DNA from: Akkermansia muciniphila
Lineage (GTDB): Bacteria > Verrucomicrobiota > Verrucomicrobiia > Methylacidiphilales > CAMAQI01
Direction: 5' to 3'
Length of the DNA stretch: 33,503 bases
Assembly (NCBI GenBank): GCA_945883905.1
Contig: CAMCYL010000025.1
Location: 1-33,503 of the forward strand
A program made the translations under genes and the position numbers. Numbering within the stretch: the first letter of the stretch is position 1; each line of letters begins with the position of its first letter. The notes beneath the pieces are model-generated. The model searched no databases, was not told the origin of the DNA, and was given only the letters and a program-made list of their open reading frames with translations. This document shows positions 26,492 to 33,503 of the stretch, one piece after another.

Positions 26492-27460
26492 GTGAAAAAA
26501 ATATTAGTCGCAGGTGGCGGTGGATTTATTGGCGGTTTTTTAGTCGCTGATTTAAAGAAAAAGGGCTATTCAATTCGATCGGTTGATTATAAGCCGCTGA
26601 ATGAATGGTATCAACTTTTTGAGGGCGTTGAAAATATTGTTTTAGATTTACGAGAAAAGAATCTCTGTGAGCAAGCCGTTCAAGGCTGTGACGAGGTTTA
26701 TAATTTAGCGGCAGATATGGGGGGGATGGGATTTATCGAGACTCATAAAGCGGAATGTATGTTGAGTGTGCTCATTAATACACATCTTTTAATGGCCGCC
26801 AAAGAGGCCAACTGTTCTCGGTTTTTCTACGCCTCTTCGGCTTGTGTTTATGCCGCTCAAAAGCAGTTACGTCCGGATCTCACTGCACTCACTGAGGAGG
26901 ATGCCTATCCTGCGATGCCGGAGGATGGCTATGGGTGGGAAAAACTTTTCAGTGAACGGATGTGTCGTCATTTTACCGAAGACTTTGGATTGATCACACG
27001 GGTGGCTCGTTATCATAATGTTTATGGACCGCTCGGGACTTTTGAGGGAGGACGGGAGAAAGCCCCCGCGGCGATCTGTCGTAAGATCGCTCAAGCGAAA
27101 CTCTCCGGAAAACATGAGATTGAGATCTGGGGGGATGGAGAACAATCACGAAGTTTTCAATATATTGAGGATTGCGTGATGGGGACTCAGAAGATCATGA
27201 ATAGTGATCAGGTGACAATGCCCATTAATCTGGGAAGTAGTGAGCTCGTGACGATTAATCAACTCGTTGATTACGTTGAAGCGATTGCAGGGATTAAAGT
27301 AAAGCGATCTTATCAATTAGAGGCCCCCAAAGGGGTTCGTGGACGGAATTCGGATAATACATTGATCAAAAAGCTTCTGGGATGGGAACCCTCTACGCCG
27401 TTGAAACAGGGACTTGAAAAGACTTACCGCTGGGTTTATGAGCAGATGAAGGACAGATAG
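26492..27460 (+). CDS. GDP-mannose 3,5-epimerase-like SDR enzyme
   Basis: An extended SDR enzyme of 322 aa: nucleotide-binding AGGGGFIGG (7-15), NLAADMGGMGF (71-81), SSACVY (115-120) and the catalytic YGWEK (Y147, K151). The block RYHNVYGPLGTFEGGREKAP (173-192) is diagnostic of GDP-mannose 3,5-epimerase; C118 and K190 correspond to the acid/base Cys and Lys known in the plant enzyme. It would turn GDP-D-mannose into GDP-L-galactose (and L-gulose), probably for surface polysaccharide. The start is GTG with no clear Shine-Dalgarno, 173 nt after GT26; that gap contains purine-rich then T-rich DNA and no convincing gene. Confidence 0.9.
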   Translation: MKKILVAGGGGFIGGFLVADLKKKGYSIRSVDYKPLNEWYQLFEGVENIVLDLREKNLCEQAVQGCDEVYNLAADMGGMGFIETHKAECMLSVLINTHLLMAAKEANCSRFFYASSACVYAAQKQLRPDLTALTEEDAYPAMPEDGYGWEKLFSERMCRHFTEDFGLITRVARYHNVYGPLGTFEGGREKAPAAICRKIAQAKLSGKHEIEIWGDGEQSRSFQYIEDCVMGTQKIMNSDQVTMPINLGSSELVTINQLVDYVEAIAGIKVKRSYQLEAPKGVRGRNSDNTLIKKLLGWEPSTPLKQGLEKTYRWVYEQMKDR

Positions 27461-27521
27461 AGCGTTGCTTATTCAAAACTAAAAATTAGGTTTGAATTTA
27501 CTCCTTTGATTGCTACTTAGC

Positions 27522-27648
27522 CATAAATCGGTCAATGACCGAAACCAAGGATCGATTTTAAATTAAACATTCTCTTCCTCTTTCAAATCACATTGCATTC
27601 GGATTTATGAATTTTAAAAATACAGTTTCCTTTGTTTTTTTGTTTTCG
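27522..27648 (+). repeat. 127-nt intergenic repeat, copy 2 (before the phosphoglycerol transferase)
   Basis: Second copy of the block at 20937-21063, same orientation and length. Here the small hairpin is CGGTCA against TGACCG, fully paired, where copy 1 has a G-U pair, a sign that the structure may be kept. The promoter-like pair is TTGCAT then TAAAAA, again 16 bases apart. Unlike copy 1, it is followed by two extra hairpins before the gene start at 27729. No reading frame is shared between copies, so it looks noncoding. Confidence 0.8.
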
Positions 27649-27728
27649 GGCTTTGCCGAAAACAGTCGTCCCTCACGAAAACCACAAAATGTTGACCATT
27701 TTGCGAAGGATTTTAAGAGTGAGGGACT
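27642..27728 (+). promoter_or_regulatory. hairpin leader that can hide the ribosome binding site
   Basis: Three stems stand in series. GTTTTCGG (27642-27649) pairs with CCGAAAAC (27656-27663). TCCCTCAC (27669-27676) pairs exactly with GTGAGGGA (27719-27726), enclosing CAAAATG (27685-27691) with CATTTTG (27697-27703). The right arm GTGAGGGA contains the only Shine-Dalgarno (GAGG) before the ATG at 27729, so when the stem forms the site would be closed. This suggests translational control of the downstream gene; it is a fold prediction by eye. Confidence 0.5.
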
Positions 27729-29657
27729 ATGAGTCAAATGTTTGGAAACGGTTTTTTACGATCTAGTTTTCGTTTATTGGCTCTGTTTTGGTTAATGGCA
27801 ATCTTGACCCGGCTAGGATTAACAGTTGTTTCTTGGCGATTTGTTTCAGAATCGCCACTCCATCTGTTTTACGCGTGGTTAATCGGCTTCCCTTTTGATT
27901 TAGCCGCCGGATTTATTCTGACCTCTTTTTGGATCTTTGGACTTGCTTGGGTGAGTCCGCGTTGGTTTTCTGAAAAAAAGGGAAGATATATTTTAGGATT
28001 TGCTTTAGCGATATTTGCTCATGCACTTCTTTTTTTAGCCGCCTCTGAGTTTATTTTCTGGGAGGAATTTCAAGCACGATTGAACTTTATTGCGATCGAT
28101 TACTTAACTTATACCCATGAGGTCGTTCGTAATGTTTGGGAGTCTTATCCGATGGTTTGGATTAGTCTCGGATTATGGGTTTTAACTTACTTATTTGTAA
28201 AACCGTTTTGGACCGCTTTTTCCATCGATTTAGCCGTTCCATCAACCCTCAAATCGCGCTTGAGAATTCTTTTGGGATGGGTTCTTGTCGGCGCATTTTT
28301 AACGAGTCTTATTGAAAATCGGATGACGAATCGCTTTCATAATCCTTACTATCAAGAACTGGGTCGGAATGGACTTTTTTCAATGGGTGCGGCGTGGTGG
28401 GATCAGGGGATCTCTTACTCGCAGTTTTATCCGATGCTTCCACGAGAAGAGGCTTTTGCGACGATGAGAAAGGAGCTATTGACCGTGAATAGTCATTTGA
28501 TTTCAGAAAAAAATGAAAACTTATGGCGTCGAGTCGAGAATCCTGGGGCTGAAAAAAAATATAATGTGATTCAGATTACGGTGGAAAGTCTCAGTGCCAG
28601 TTACTTGGGAGTTTTTGGCAACGATCAGAAATTGACCCCTTACTTAGATCAATTAAGTCGAGAGAGTTTATTTTTTACAAATCTTTATGCGACAGGCAGT
28701 CGAACGATTCGGGGGATGGAGTCCCTTTCTCTTTCAATTCCTCCGACACCGGGGCAATCGATTTTAAGACGAAAAGAGAATGAAAATCTTTTTAGTCTTG
28801 GAGCTCTTTTTAAGAGGCGGGGATATGACAATCTCTTTATTTATGGGGGGAACGGATTTTTCGATAACATGAATGCCTTTTTTTCTGGAAATGGTTTTCG
28901 TATTCATGATATCGAATCGGCCGGTCCCTCCGATATTACTTTCAAAAATGCTTGGGGGGCTTGTGATGGAGATGTTTTTAATTGGGTTTTAAAAGAGGCA
29001 GATGAGGCCTTTGCGAAGCAACAACCCTTTTTTCATTTCGTCATGACGACCTCTAATCATCGACCTTTTACTTATCCTGAGGGAAAAATTAATATTCCCC
29101 AGGGAACGTATGAAAGTGGAGTCCAATATACAGATGTGGCGATAGGAGAGTTTTTAGAGGCGGTTAAATTAAAGCCGTGGTTTAAAAATACGATCTTTGT
29201 GATTGTTGCAGATCATTGTGCTCGAAGTTCAGGGAAGACGACAATTCCCCTTCAGGAGTATCATATTCCGCTGATGATCTGGCAACCGGCATTGATTGCG
29301 CCGCAGCAGATCGACAAACGATGCTCGCAAATGGATGTCGCCCCGACGATTGCCGGATTATTAAACTGGAGTTATGATACTTTATTTTTTGGAAAGGATA
29401 TTTTAAAAATGAAACCAGAAGAGGAGCGGGCTTTTCCGGCGACCTATCAAAAAGTAGGTTATTATCGCGGCGATCAAATCGCCATATTACAGCCCGTGAA
29501 ACAAGTGTTAGAGTTTCAGGTTAAGTCCCCGGAAATGAGCTTTACTCCGATTCAAGAACGAACTGGACGAGTGAAAGAGGCGATTTCCTATTATCAGACC
29601 TGTAGCGAGCTCACAACTCAGGGACTTTATCGACCGAAGAATGAGGAATCAAAGTAG
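27729..29657 (+). CDS. LTA synthase / OpgB-type phosphoglycerol transferase
   Basis: A 642-aa membrane protein: about five helices in residues 14-200, then an extracytoplasmic sulfatase-fold domain (~278-560). Active-site residues match LtaS/OpgB enzymes: metal ligand E286 (TVESLS), nucleophile T326 (TGSRTIRGMES), H444 (TTSNHRPF), and metal ligands D494-H495 (VADHCARSSG). Such enzymes move glycerol-phosphate from phosphatidylglycerol to a glycan or lipid and release diacylglycerol. In a Gram-negative the acceptor would more likely be a periplasmic glucan or surface glycan than teichoic acid. A phosphoethanolamine transferase is less likely from the motif spacing. It carries the 127-nt leader shared with the lipid kinase gene, and is 39 nt before cysS. 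Confidence 0.9.
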   Translation: MSQMFGNGFLRSSFRLLALFWLMAILTRLGLTVVSWRFVSESPLHLFYAWLIGFPFDLAAGFILTSFWIFGLAWVSPRWFSEKKGRYILGFALAIFAHALLFLAASEFIFWEEFQARLNFIAIDYLTYTHEVVRNVWESYPMVWISLGLWVLTYLFVKPFWTAFSIDLAVPSTLKSRLRILLGWVLVGAFLTSLIENRMTNRFHNPYYQELGRNGLFSMGAAWWDQGISYSQFYPMLPREEAFATMRKELLTVNSHLISEKNENLWRRVENPGAEKKYNVIQITVESLSASYLGVFGNDQKLTPYLDQLSRESLFFTNLYATGSRTIRGMESLSLSIPPTPGQSILRRKENENLFSLGALFKRRGYDNLFIYGGNGFFDNMNAFFSGNGFRIHDIESAGPSDITFKNAWGACDGDVFNWVLKEADEAFAKQQPFFHFVMTTSNHRPFTYPEGKINIPQGTYESGVQYTDVAIGEFLEAVKLKPWFKNTIFVIVADHCARSSGKTTIPLQEYHIPLMIWQPALIAPQQIDKRCSQMDVAPTIAGLLNWSYDTLFFGKDILKMKPEEERAFPATYQKVGYYRGDQIAILQPVKQVLEFQVKSPEMSFTPIQERTGRVKEAISYYQTCSELTTQGLYRPKNEESK

Positions 29658-29696
29658 AATCGAAGACTAAAATTTAAGACTCAGGATTTCTTAATT

Positions 29697-31061
29697 ATGA
29701 AACTTTTTAACACTCTACATCGAACATTTGAAACGATTAAGCCGATTCATCCTCCGGAGGTTTCACTCTATGCCTGTGGACCGACCGTTTACGATTTTGC
29801 TCATATTGGAAACTTTCGAACCTTTGTTTTTGTCGATCTCCTTCGTCGCTCGCTCAAATTTCTCGGATTTCGTGTGAAGCATGCCATGAACTATACTGAT
29901 GTGGATGATAAGACGATTCGGGGAGCTCAGAAGGCGGGGGAGCGGCTCCAGGACTATACCTCAAAGTATATTCACTGTTTCTTAGAGGATTGCGATACCT
30001 TGAATTTGGAACGTCCGGAGTTTTTGATTCGAGCGACAGAACATATTCCACAGATGATTGCGATGATTCAAAAACTGATCGATCAAGATTATGCTTATAT
30101 TTCGGAAGATGGCTCGGTTTACTATCGAGTGAATGCCTTTAAGGATTATGGATGTCTTGCCTGTTTAGATCGTGCAGGACTTCAGGCAGGAGCTCGTGTC
30201 AGCCAAGATGAGTACGTTAAAGAGTCCATTGGTGATTTTGCCCTCTGGAAATCGTGGACCCCTGAGGATGGAGAGGTGAAGTGGGAGTCCCCTTGGGGTG
30301 CGGGTCGTCCGGGGTGGCATATCGAATGTTCGGCAATGAGTACGGAGTATTTAGGGGAGACTTTTGATCTGCATTGCGGAGGAGTAGACTTGGTGTTTCC
30401 TCATCATGAAAATGAGATTGCGCAAAGCGAGGGAGCCTCAGGAAAGAAATTTGTGAACTACTGGGCTCATGCGGCTCATTTATTGGTCAACGATCAAAAG
30501 ATGTCGAAATCGGCAGGCAATTTTTTTACCTTAAGGGATTTACTTCAAAAAGGATATGAGGGGAGAGTCATTCGTTATACCTTATTTGCGACTGCGCACT
30601 ATCGACAGACCTTGAATTTTACCTGGGATTCCTTAGAGGCCTCCAAGGCCGCGATCTCTCGTCTCGATGATTGGATTGCTCGCTTTAGCGCCTATGCAGT
30701 GAAGGGAGAGTGGAGCCATCAGAGTTTTATTGAAAAATTTAAGGGGGCATTGGAGGAGGATTTGAATATTTCCGAGGCAATGGCGGCACTTTTTGATTTT
30801 GTTCGAGAAACGAATAAACGAATGGATGAGGAATTTCCGGTGGGGGATTTACCTTCAGTTTGGAATCAGATTAATAGCGTCCTTGGATTAGCGACCGTTA
30901 GTCATGAGATTCCCGCAACGATTCAGGCGCTTTTAGAGGCTCGAAAAGTGGCCCGGCAAACGAAGGATTGGACCGGAAGTGATCGAATTCGTGATGAGAT
31001 TCTTGCTCTAGGATGGATTGTGAGAGATACTGCCAAAGGCCAAGAGGTTAAGAAATTGTGA
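29697..31061 (+). CDS. cysS: cysteinyl-tRNA synthetase
   Basis: Class Ia aminoacyl-tRNA synthetase charging tRNA-Cys, 454 aa, normal length. Zinc ligands C27 (YACGPTVYD), C211 (WHIECSAMS), H236 and E240 (HHENEIAQ) are present. The HIGH motif reads HIGN (36-39), as is common for CysRS, and KMSKS is at 268-272. The DALR-type anticodon-binding region follows. It starts 39 nt after the phosphoglycerol transferase stop on the same strand, with no obvious Shine-Dalgarno. The pairing with an envelope enzyme has no evident functional meaning. Confidence 0.97.
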   Translation: MKLFNTLHRTFETIKPIHPPEVSLYACGPTVYDFAHIGNFRTFVFVDLLRRSLKFLGFRVKHAMNYTDVDDKTIRGAQKAGERLQDYTSKYIHCFLEDCDTLNLERPEFLIRATEHIPQMIAMIQKLIDQDYAYISEDGSVYYRVNAFKDYGCLACLDRAGLQAGARVSQDEYVKESIGDFALWKSWTPEDGEVKWESPWGAGRPGWHIECSAMSTEYLGETFDLHCGGVDLVFPHHENEIAQSEGASGKKFVNYWAHAAHLLVNDQKMSKSAGNFFTLRDLLQKGYEGRVIRYTLFATAHYRQTLNFTWDSLEASKAAISRLDDWIARFSAYAVKGEWSHQSFIEKFKGALEEDLNISEAMAALFDFVRETNKRMDEEFPVGDLPSVWNQINSVLGLATVSHEIPATIQALLEARKVARQTKDWTGSDRIRDEILALGWIVRDTAKGQEVKKL

Positions 31062-31115
31062 CATTTTAAAGAATTACGATTGCAGAATCTAAATCTTTCG
31101 CTTAATTCCCTTTTA

Positions 31116-31766
31116 ATGAACTTTTTGAAATTCAGTGTCTTAATTGTATTATCCTTTGCTTTTGCTACTGCAGGGGAGAAGAAAGCCGATTTGCGGAACG
31201 ATTCTTTTCTGAAAGAGGGCTCACTTTCTCATGCGGAAAAAGCGATTCGAGAGGATGTTTGGGAGTTGCAACTTGAGTCCGGAGCAATGTTTGATATTGG
31301 CGGTTGGAATACGAACTATCAGACCTTTCCCCAAATGTTGAGTTTGAATTGGAATATGGATGAAATTGGAAATAAGGGACTCCTTCGAGGAAATACGGTA
31401 TTTCAATGGACCGGTTTTTATCTACCGATCGATCGTGGTGCTGAGACGCGAATGTTTGGAGCTCTTGCAGGACCGATGTATCAATTTGTTCAACCGGGTA
31501 AAAACTGGGTTCCGTATATCGGGGCTCGAGTCGGTTTAGGCTTTGTGGATAGCGTTCCGAATGCGACGAAACAAGGACAAGGACAAGATTTTTGTTTTGT
31601 TTTCACCGTGACTGGTGGTTGTAAATACTATTTGACGGAGAGATTTTTTGCCGGCCTTGAATTAAACTATCTCCATGCCTCTAACGGTGGACTTTCTGAG
31701 CCTGCCCGTAAGAACTACGGTTGGAATCACCTTGGACCTCAAGCGGTCTTAGGTTGTAATTTTTAA
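31116..31766 (+). CDS. PagL-like lipid A deacylase (acyloxyacyl hydrolase family)
   Basis: An outer-membrane beta-barrel enzyme that removes the 3-O acyl chain from lipid A. The 216-aa product has a signal peptide (1-19, cut near ATA-G), alternating hydrophobic strands with aromatic residues, and a C-terminal Phe, as outer-membrane barrels do. The catalytic pattern is in the last third: H187 and S189 in NYLHASNGG match the His/Ser of PagL; the acidic partner is probably the Glu of LSEPAR but I am less sure. A TTG at 31080 would add 12 residues before the signal; the ATG is preferred. Its stop overlaps the stop of the convergent LuxE-like gene in a TTAA. Confidence 0.82.
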   Translation: MNFLKFSVLIVLSFAFATAGEKKADLRNDSFLKEGSLSHAEKAIREDVWELQLESGAMFDIGGWNTNYQTFPQMLSLNWNMDEIGNKGLLRGNTVFQWTGFYLPIDRGAETRMFGALAGPMYQFVQPGKNWVPYIGARVGLGFVDSVPNATKQGQGQDFCFVFTVTGGCKYYLTERFFAGLELNYLHASNGGLSEPARKNYGWNHLGPQAVLGCNF

Positions 31767-32800
31767 TCTAAGTAACGAGATAAAGAGCAGCCTCGCTTTT
31801 CCGTTTGAGGAGCTCTTCCTAAAAGCTGAAATCCCTTTTCTCGACGAATTGCAAAATCGAGCGTTTGAACACCGAGGGAGCTATCGACATTTGCGAGGTC
31901 GAGCCATTTGACGATGCCTTGCTTTCCGATCTCGACCTCTTTTCCATTTCGAGGATCGATCACAATCACTCGAGCCCAAGGGGGGGTATGATGAACTCCT
32001 TTGACCCCTTGAGCGTAAGCTTGACTGGAAAGTTCTGTCATTCCGTATTCGTTCCAGATCTGGGAATCTTTTACTCCCAGATGATTTTGAATCAATTGAT
32101 AGAGTTCTCGCTTCGGGAGTTCTCGACTTCGCCCCTTATAGCCTCCGGTCTCCATAATAATCGTGTTGGAGGGAAGTTTGAGTCGTCGACTTTGCCCCCA
32201 ATCATCGAAGAGATGAACAAAGCTAAAGGCGGTTCCAATTAAAAGAAGAGGAGGGGATTTAACCGCTTTTCTCTCTTGAAGAAAGTTCCAAAGCTTTTCT
32301 GTATCGATCTTTCCCTTGATGAAAAAATTTTGAGAGAATCTCTCCCCGTAGATTTTAATCCAATGATCGATCATGGCACTTAAAGAGGAGTGAGGGGCTA
32401 ACTTCGAGGAAGGATGCAGTGCAATAATTGAGAAGGGGGCCTGTTTTTTCCAAGGGAATCCGTGTTGAGTTGCCGTTCGATAGAAAGAGTCATCCCGCAT
32501 GCGATGAATTCCAGGAGAGCCAGTGGTTGTTCCACTCGTATGAAATTCTACGGATGCTTGATTTGAATCAAGAAGGGTTGCTATTTTAAAGATCTTTTGA
32601 GGGAGCGCCGGCGTCATTCGCCAATCGGAGAGGGGACTATTTTTTGAGTTGGTAAGGGATTGGAGAGCAGAGATTGAGTGAGTTTGGATTTGAAAAAGAG
32701 TTTTGAGTGCGAGAGAGAATTTTTCATCAGAATCGATCGATAGAATTAACTTTGCCCACTGGACTCTCTCTTTTTTTGTTTGAAGCATGAATCGAGACAT
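31763..32800 (-). CDS. LuxE-like acyl-protein synthetase / adenylate-forming enzyme
   Basis: A 345-aa protein of the ANL type that activates a carboxylic acid with ATP. The P-loop-like motif HTSGTTTGSPG (~87-97) and NEYGMTELSSQAY match the adenylation core of the LuxE family (PF04443). In LuxE of luminous bacteria a Cys close to the C terminus accepts the fatty acyl group; here RGCSL puts a Cys eight residues from the end, in a comparable place. The luciferase partner LuxC/LuxD is absent, so the role is not bioluminescence; fatty acid activation is an inference. Start is uncertain: ATG at 32800 is taken, with GTG 32824 and ATG 32788 possible. Convergent with the PagL-like gene. Confidence 0.8.
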   Translation of the reverse strand: MSRFMLQTKKERVQWAKLILSIDSDEKFSLALKTLFQIQTHSISALQSLTNSKNSPLSDWRMTPALPQKIFKIATLLDSNQASVEFHTSGTTTGSPGIHRMRDDSFYRTATQHGFPWKKQAPFSIIALHPSSKLAPHSSLSAMIDHWIKIYGERFSQNFFIKGKIDTEKLWNFLQERKAVKSPPLLLIGTAFSFVHLFDDWGQSRRLKLPSNTIIMETGGYKGRSRELPKRELYQLIQNHLGVKDSQIWNEYGMTELSSQAYAQGVKGVHHTPPWARVIVIDPRNGKEVEIGKQGIVKWLDLANVDSSLGVQTLDFAIRREKGFQLLGRAPQTEKRGCSLSRYLD

Positions 32801-32908
32801 AAAATATATCAAAGAGACTATCACTTCGATTTAGATTTTAAAGAGCATTTGATGCCGGTAAAGGGGGTCAATGGGTTTTGAAATTCAAAGAGATTTTTTA
32901 CAGTGATA

Positions 32909-32970
32909 GACAGGATTTACAGGATAAAAATCGAATGAACCGTTTTTGAGTTAATCCTGAGCATCCTGTC
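32909..32970. repeat. inverted repeat of the 'acaggat' intergenic type
   Basis: The left arm (32909-32925) and right arm (32954-32970) pair at 14 of 17 positions, GACAGGAT with ATCCTGTC then CAGGAT with ATCCTG around a 3x3 internal loop. The apical part holds AAAAA and TTTTT, which can extend the stem. Elements with tandem ACAGGAT words in both arms are a known type of dispersed intergenic repeat in several phyla, as I recall, so this is probably one member and not gene-specific. Other copies would be outside this window. Confidence 0.65.
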
Positions 32971-33018
32971 GATTGATGTTTAAGCAAGATTCTGCGTTAG
33001 GAATTTAAAAAATGGAGC

Positions 33019-33044
33019 GCCGCTCCGGCAGCTGCCGGAGCGGC
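33019..33044. repeat. perfect 26-nt GC-rich palindrome
   Basis: The half-site GCCGCTCCGGCAG is followed directly by its exact reverse complement, with no loop. The GC content (22 of 26) is far above the surrounding DNA. Just upstream, GGAGCG can also pair with part of it, giving an alternative fold. It lies 6 bases from the 3' end of the GIY-YIG remnant, which reads towards it, so it may be a terminator-like or REP-type element left by an insertion. Confidence 0.7.
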
Positions 33045-33049
33045 ATGGA

Positions 33050-33211
33050 TCAGGGGTGGATTTGAAGGACGAGGAAGGAAAGATAAAATCCTTGCCGTTT
33101 TGTTGTGTGATAATGTCCAATTTGATGTTGATTCATTCGTTGTTCAAAGTGATCCGTCGAGCCCATATAATATCGTCCGCTTTTCCCCTGTATTATGGAT
33201 GTCGTTGCCAT
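33050..33211 (-). pseudogene. GIY-YIG endonuclease remnant
   Basis: The 53-residue frame holds the second half of a small GIY-YIG domain: SGRYYMGSTDHFEQRMNQH with the conserved Tyr-x-Gly and Arg, then a Gly-His and TTKR segment. Intact small members of this family run about 80-100 aa and begin with a V-Y-I-L strand, for which only a TSIIQGKS-like match is left, and the usual C-terminal strand and helix are missing after GFYLSF. So it looks truncated at both ends, or frameshifted. It lies 7 nt downstream of the tRNA gene on the same strand, directly followed by a palindrome. Confidence 0.6.
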
Positions 33212-33218
33212 AGAAATG

Positions 33219-33292
33219 TGGTCCCGGGGCGAGTCGAACGCCCGACCAAAGGTTTAGGAAACCCCTACTCTATCCATCTGAGCTACGGGACC
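33219..33292 (-). tRNA. tRNA-Arg (anticodon CCU)
   Basis: A full cloverleaf fits: acceptor GGTCCCG with CGGGACC (7 bp), D-arm GCTC...GAGT, anticodon stem GGGGT/ACCTT with loop TTCCTAA giving anticodon CCT, and T-arm GGGCG TTCGACT CGCCC, with discriminator A. CCA is not encoded: CAT follows the discriminator. The two G-U pairs in the anticodon stem are tolerable. tRNA-Arg genes are frequent integration targets, which fits the transposase fragment and nuclease remnant around it. Confidence 0.95.
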
Positions 33293-33362
33293 GTGTCATG
33301 ATTCTTAGGGGATATTGGTGAAACTCAAGAAAAATGACGTTCATCACAGCTATAAGTAGAGT

Positions 33363-33393
33363 AGGAAGGGTAGGTCGATAGACCTCCCTTCCT
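33363..33393. terminator. strong hairpin beyond the transposase end
   Basis: AGGAAGGG (33363-33370) pairs with CCCTTCCT (33386-33393), then AGGTC (33372-33376) pairs with GACCT (33381-33385) over a GATA loop, a 13-bp stem with one T bulge. It sits 17 nt past the stop of the transposase fragment (33411), on its downstream side, so it could terminate that transcript or be a structure of the element's end. No T-run follows on either strand. Confidence 0.45.
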
Positions 33394-33410
33394 CTCATCA
33401 AACCTTTCTA

Positions 33411-33503
33411 TTACCCACAAATACCTCCATTAACCGCCAAGTTCCAGCCATCAGTCAAATCAGTTAGTCGCTTCCAACCTCGCCAGAGAGCAATGATGCC
33501 TGG
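33411..33503 (-). CDS. transposase, C-terminal fragment (runs off the window)
   Basis: The last 30 codons of a gene that enters from beyond the window end. The peptide IIALWRGWKRLTDLTDGWNL followed by a short tail and stop resembles the conserved C terminus of IS4-type DDE transposases, which end with an L-W-x-G-x-x-R-L-x-D pattern. No catalytic residue lies within the visible part, so completeness and activity cannot be judged. It is separated from the tRNA-Arg gene by 118 nt containing a strong hairpin. Confidence 0.6.
   Translation of the reverse strand, partial: PGIIALWRGWKRLTDLTDGWNLAVNGGICG

Noticed and set aside
33056-33301. 81-aa open frame on plus
   Set aside because: It crosses the tRNA-Arg gene and the GIY-YIG remnant on the other strand.

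Overview
The window looks like a chromosomal stretch of a Gram-negative bacterium of the PVC group, most likely a Verrucomicrobiota member. This is inference from gene content and order: a double-length fused UvrA (1856 aa) as in Chlamydiae and relatives, an lpxI - Gfo/Idh - lpxB lipid A block, a PagL-like outer-membrane protein, and an inverted 'acaggat' intergenic repeat. Base composition is moderate, many starts lack a clear Shine-Dalgarno, and GTG/TTG starts occur. No 16S rRNA or other decisive marker is present.

Layout. 1-7368 (+): hairpin-rich leader, uvrA, a TMEM14-type membrane protein, and an orphan sulfate-binding protein with its own promoter and inverted repeat. 7550-9713 (+): prfC (RF3) and an unrecognised 165-aa gene, convergent with a secreted 3D/double-psi barrel protein (9730-10170, -). 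10261-10748 (+): a structured leader in front of a small membrane protein. 10758-12920 (-): a CHASE2 adenylate cyclase, divergent from a long co-directional run (13031-20941, +): secreted TPR protein, secreted dienelactone hydrolase, lipoate ligase-like protein, TolQ/ExbB, TatC, LpxI, Gfo/Idh oxidoreductase, LpxB. Gaps in this run are 50 nt or less and two gene pairs overlap, so it is probably one operon joining export and lipid A synthesis.

21092-29657 is an envelope/glycan region: a diacylglycerol kinase-like lipid kinase (+), a minus-strand block (lipoprotein, GT4 glycosyltransferase, recR, GT2 glycosyltransferase), then on plus a WecG/TagA-type GT26, a GDP-mannose 3,5-epimerase and an LTA-synthase/OpgB-type phosphoglycerol transferase. 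The lipid kinase and the phosphoglycerol transferase are each preceded by a near-identical 127-nt intergenic block. Enzymes of the second type release diacylglycerol and enzymes of the first type phosphorylate it, so a shared control element for a DAG release/recycling pair is the most interesting hypothesis here.

29697-33503: cysS, a PagL-like lipid A deacylase whose stop codon overlaps that of a convergent LuxE-like acyl-activating enzyme, then a mosaic tail: an inverted repeat of the 'acaggat' type, a perfect 26-nt GC palindrome, a GIY-YIG nuclease remnant, tRNA-Arg(CCU), a strong hairpin and the C-terminal end of a transposase that runs off the window. This tail is the only part that looks like accessory or mobile DNA. 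No CRISPR array, rRNA or prophage was seen.
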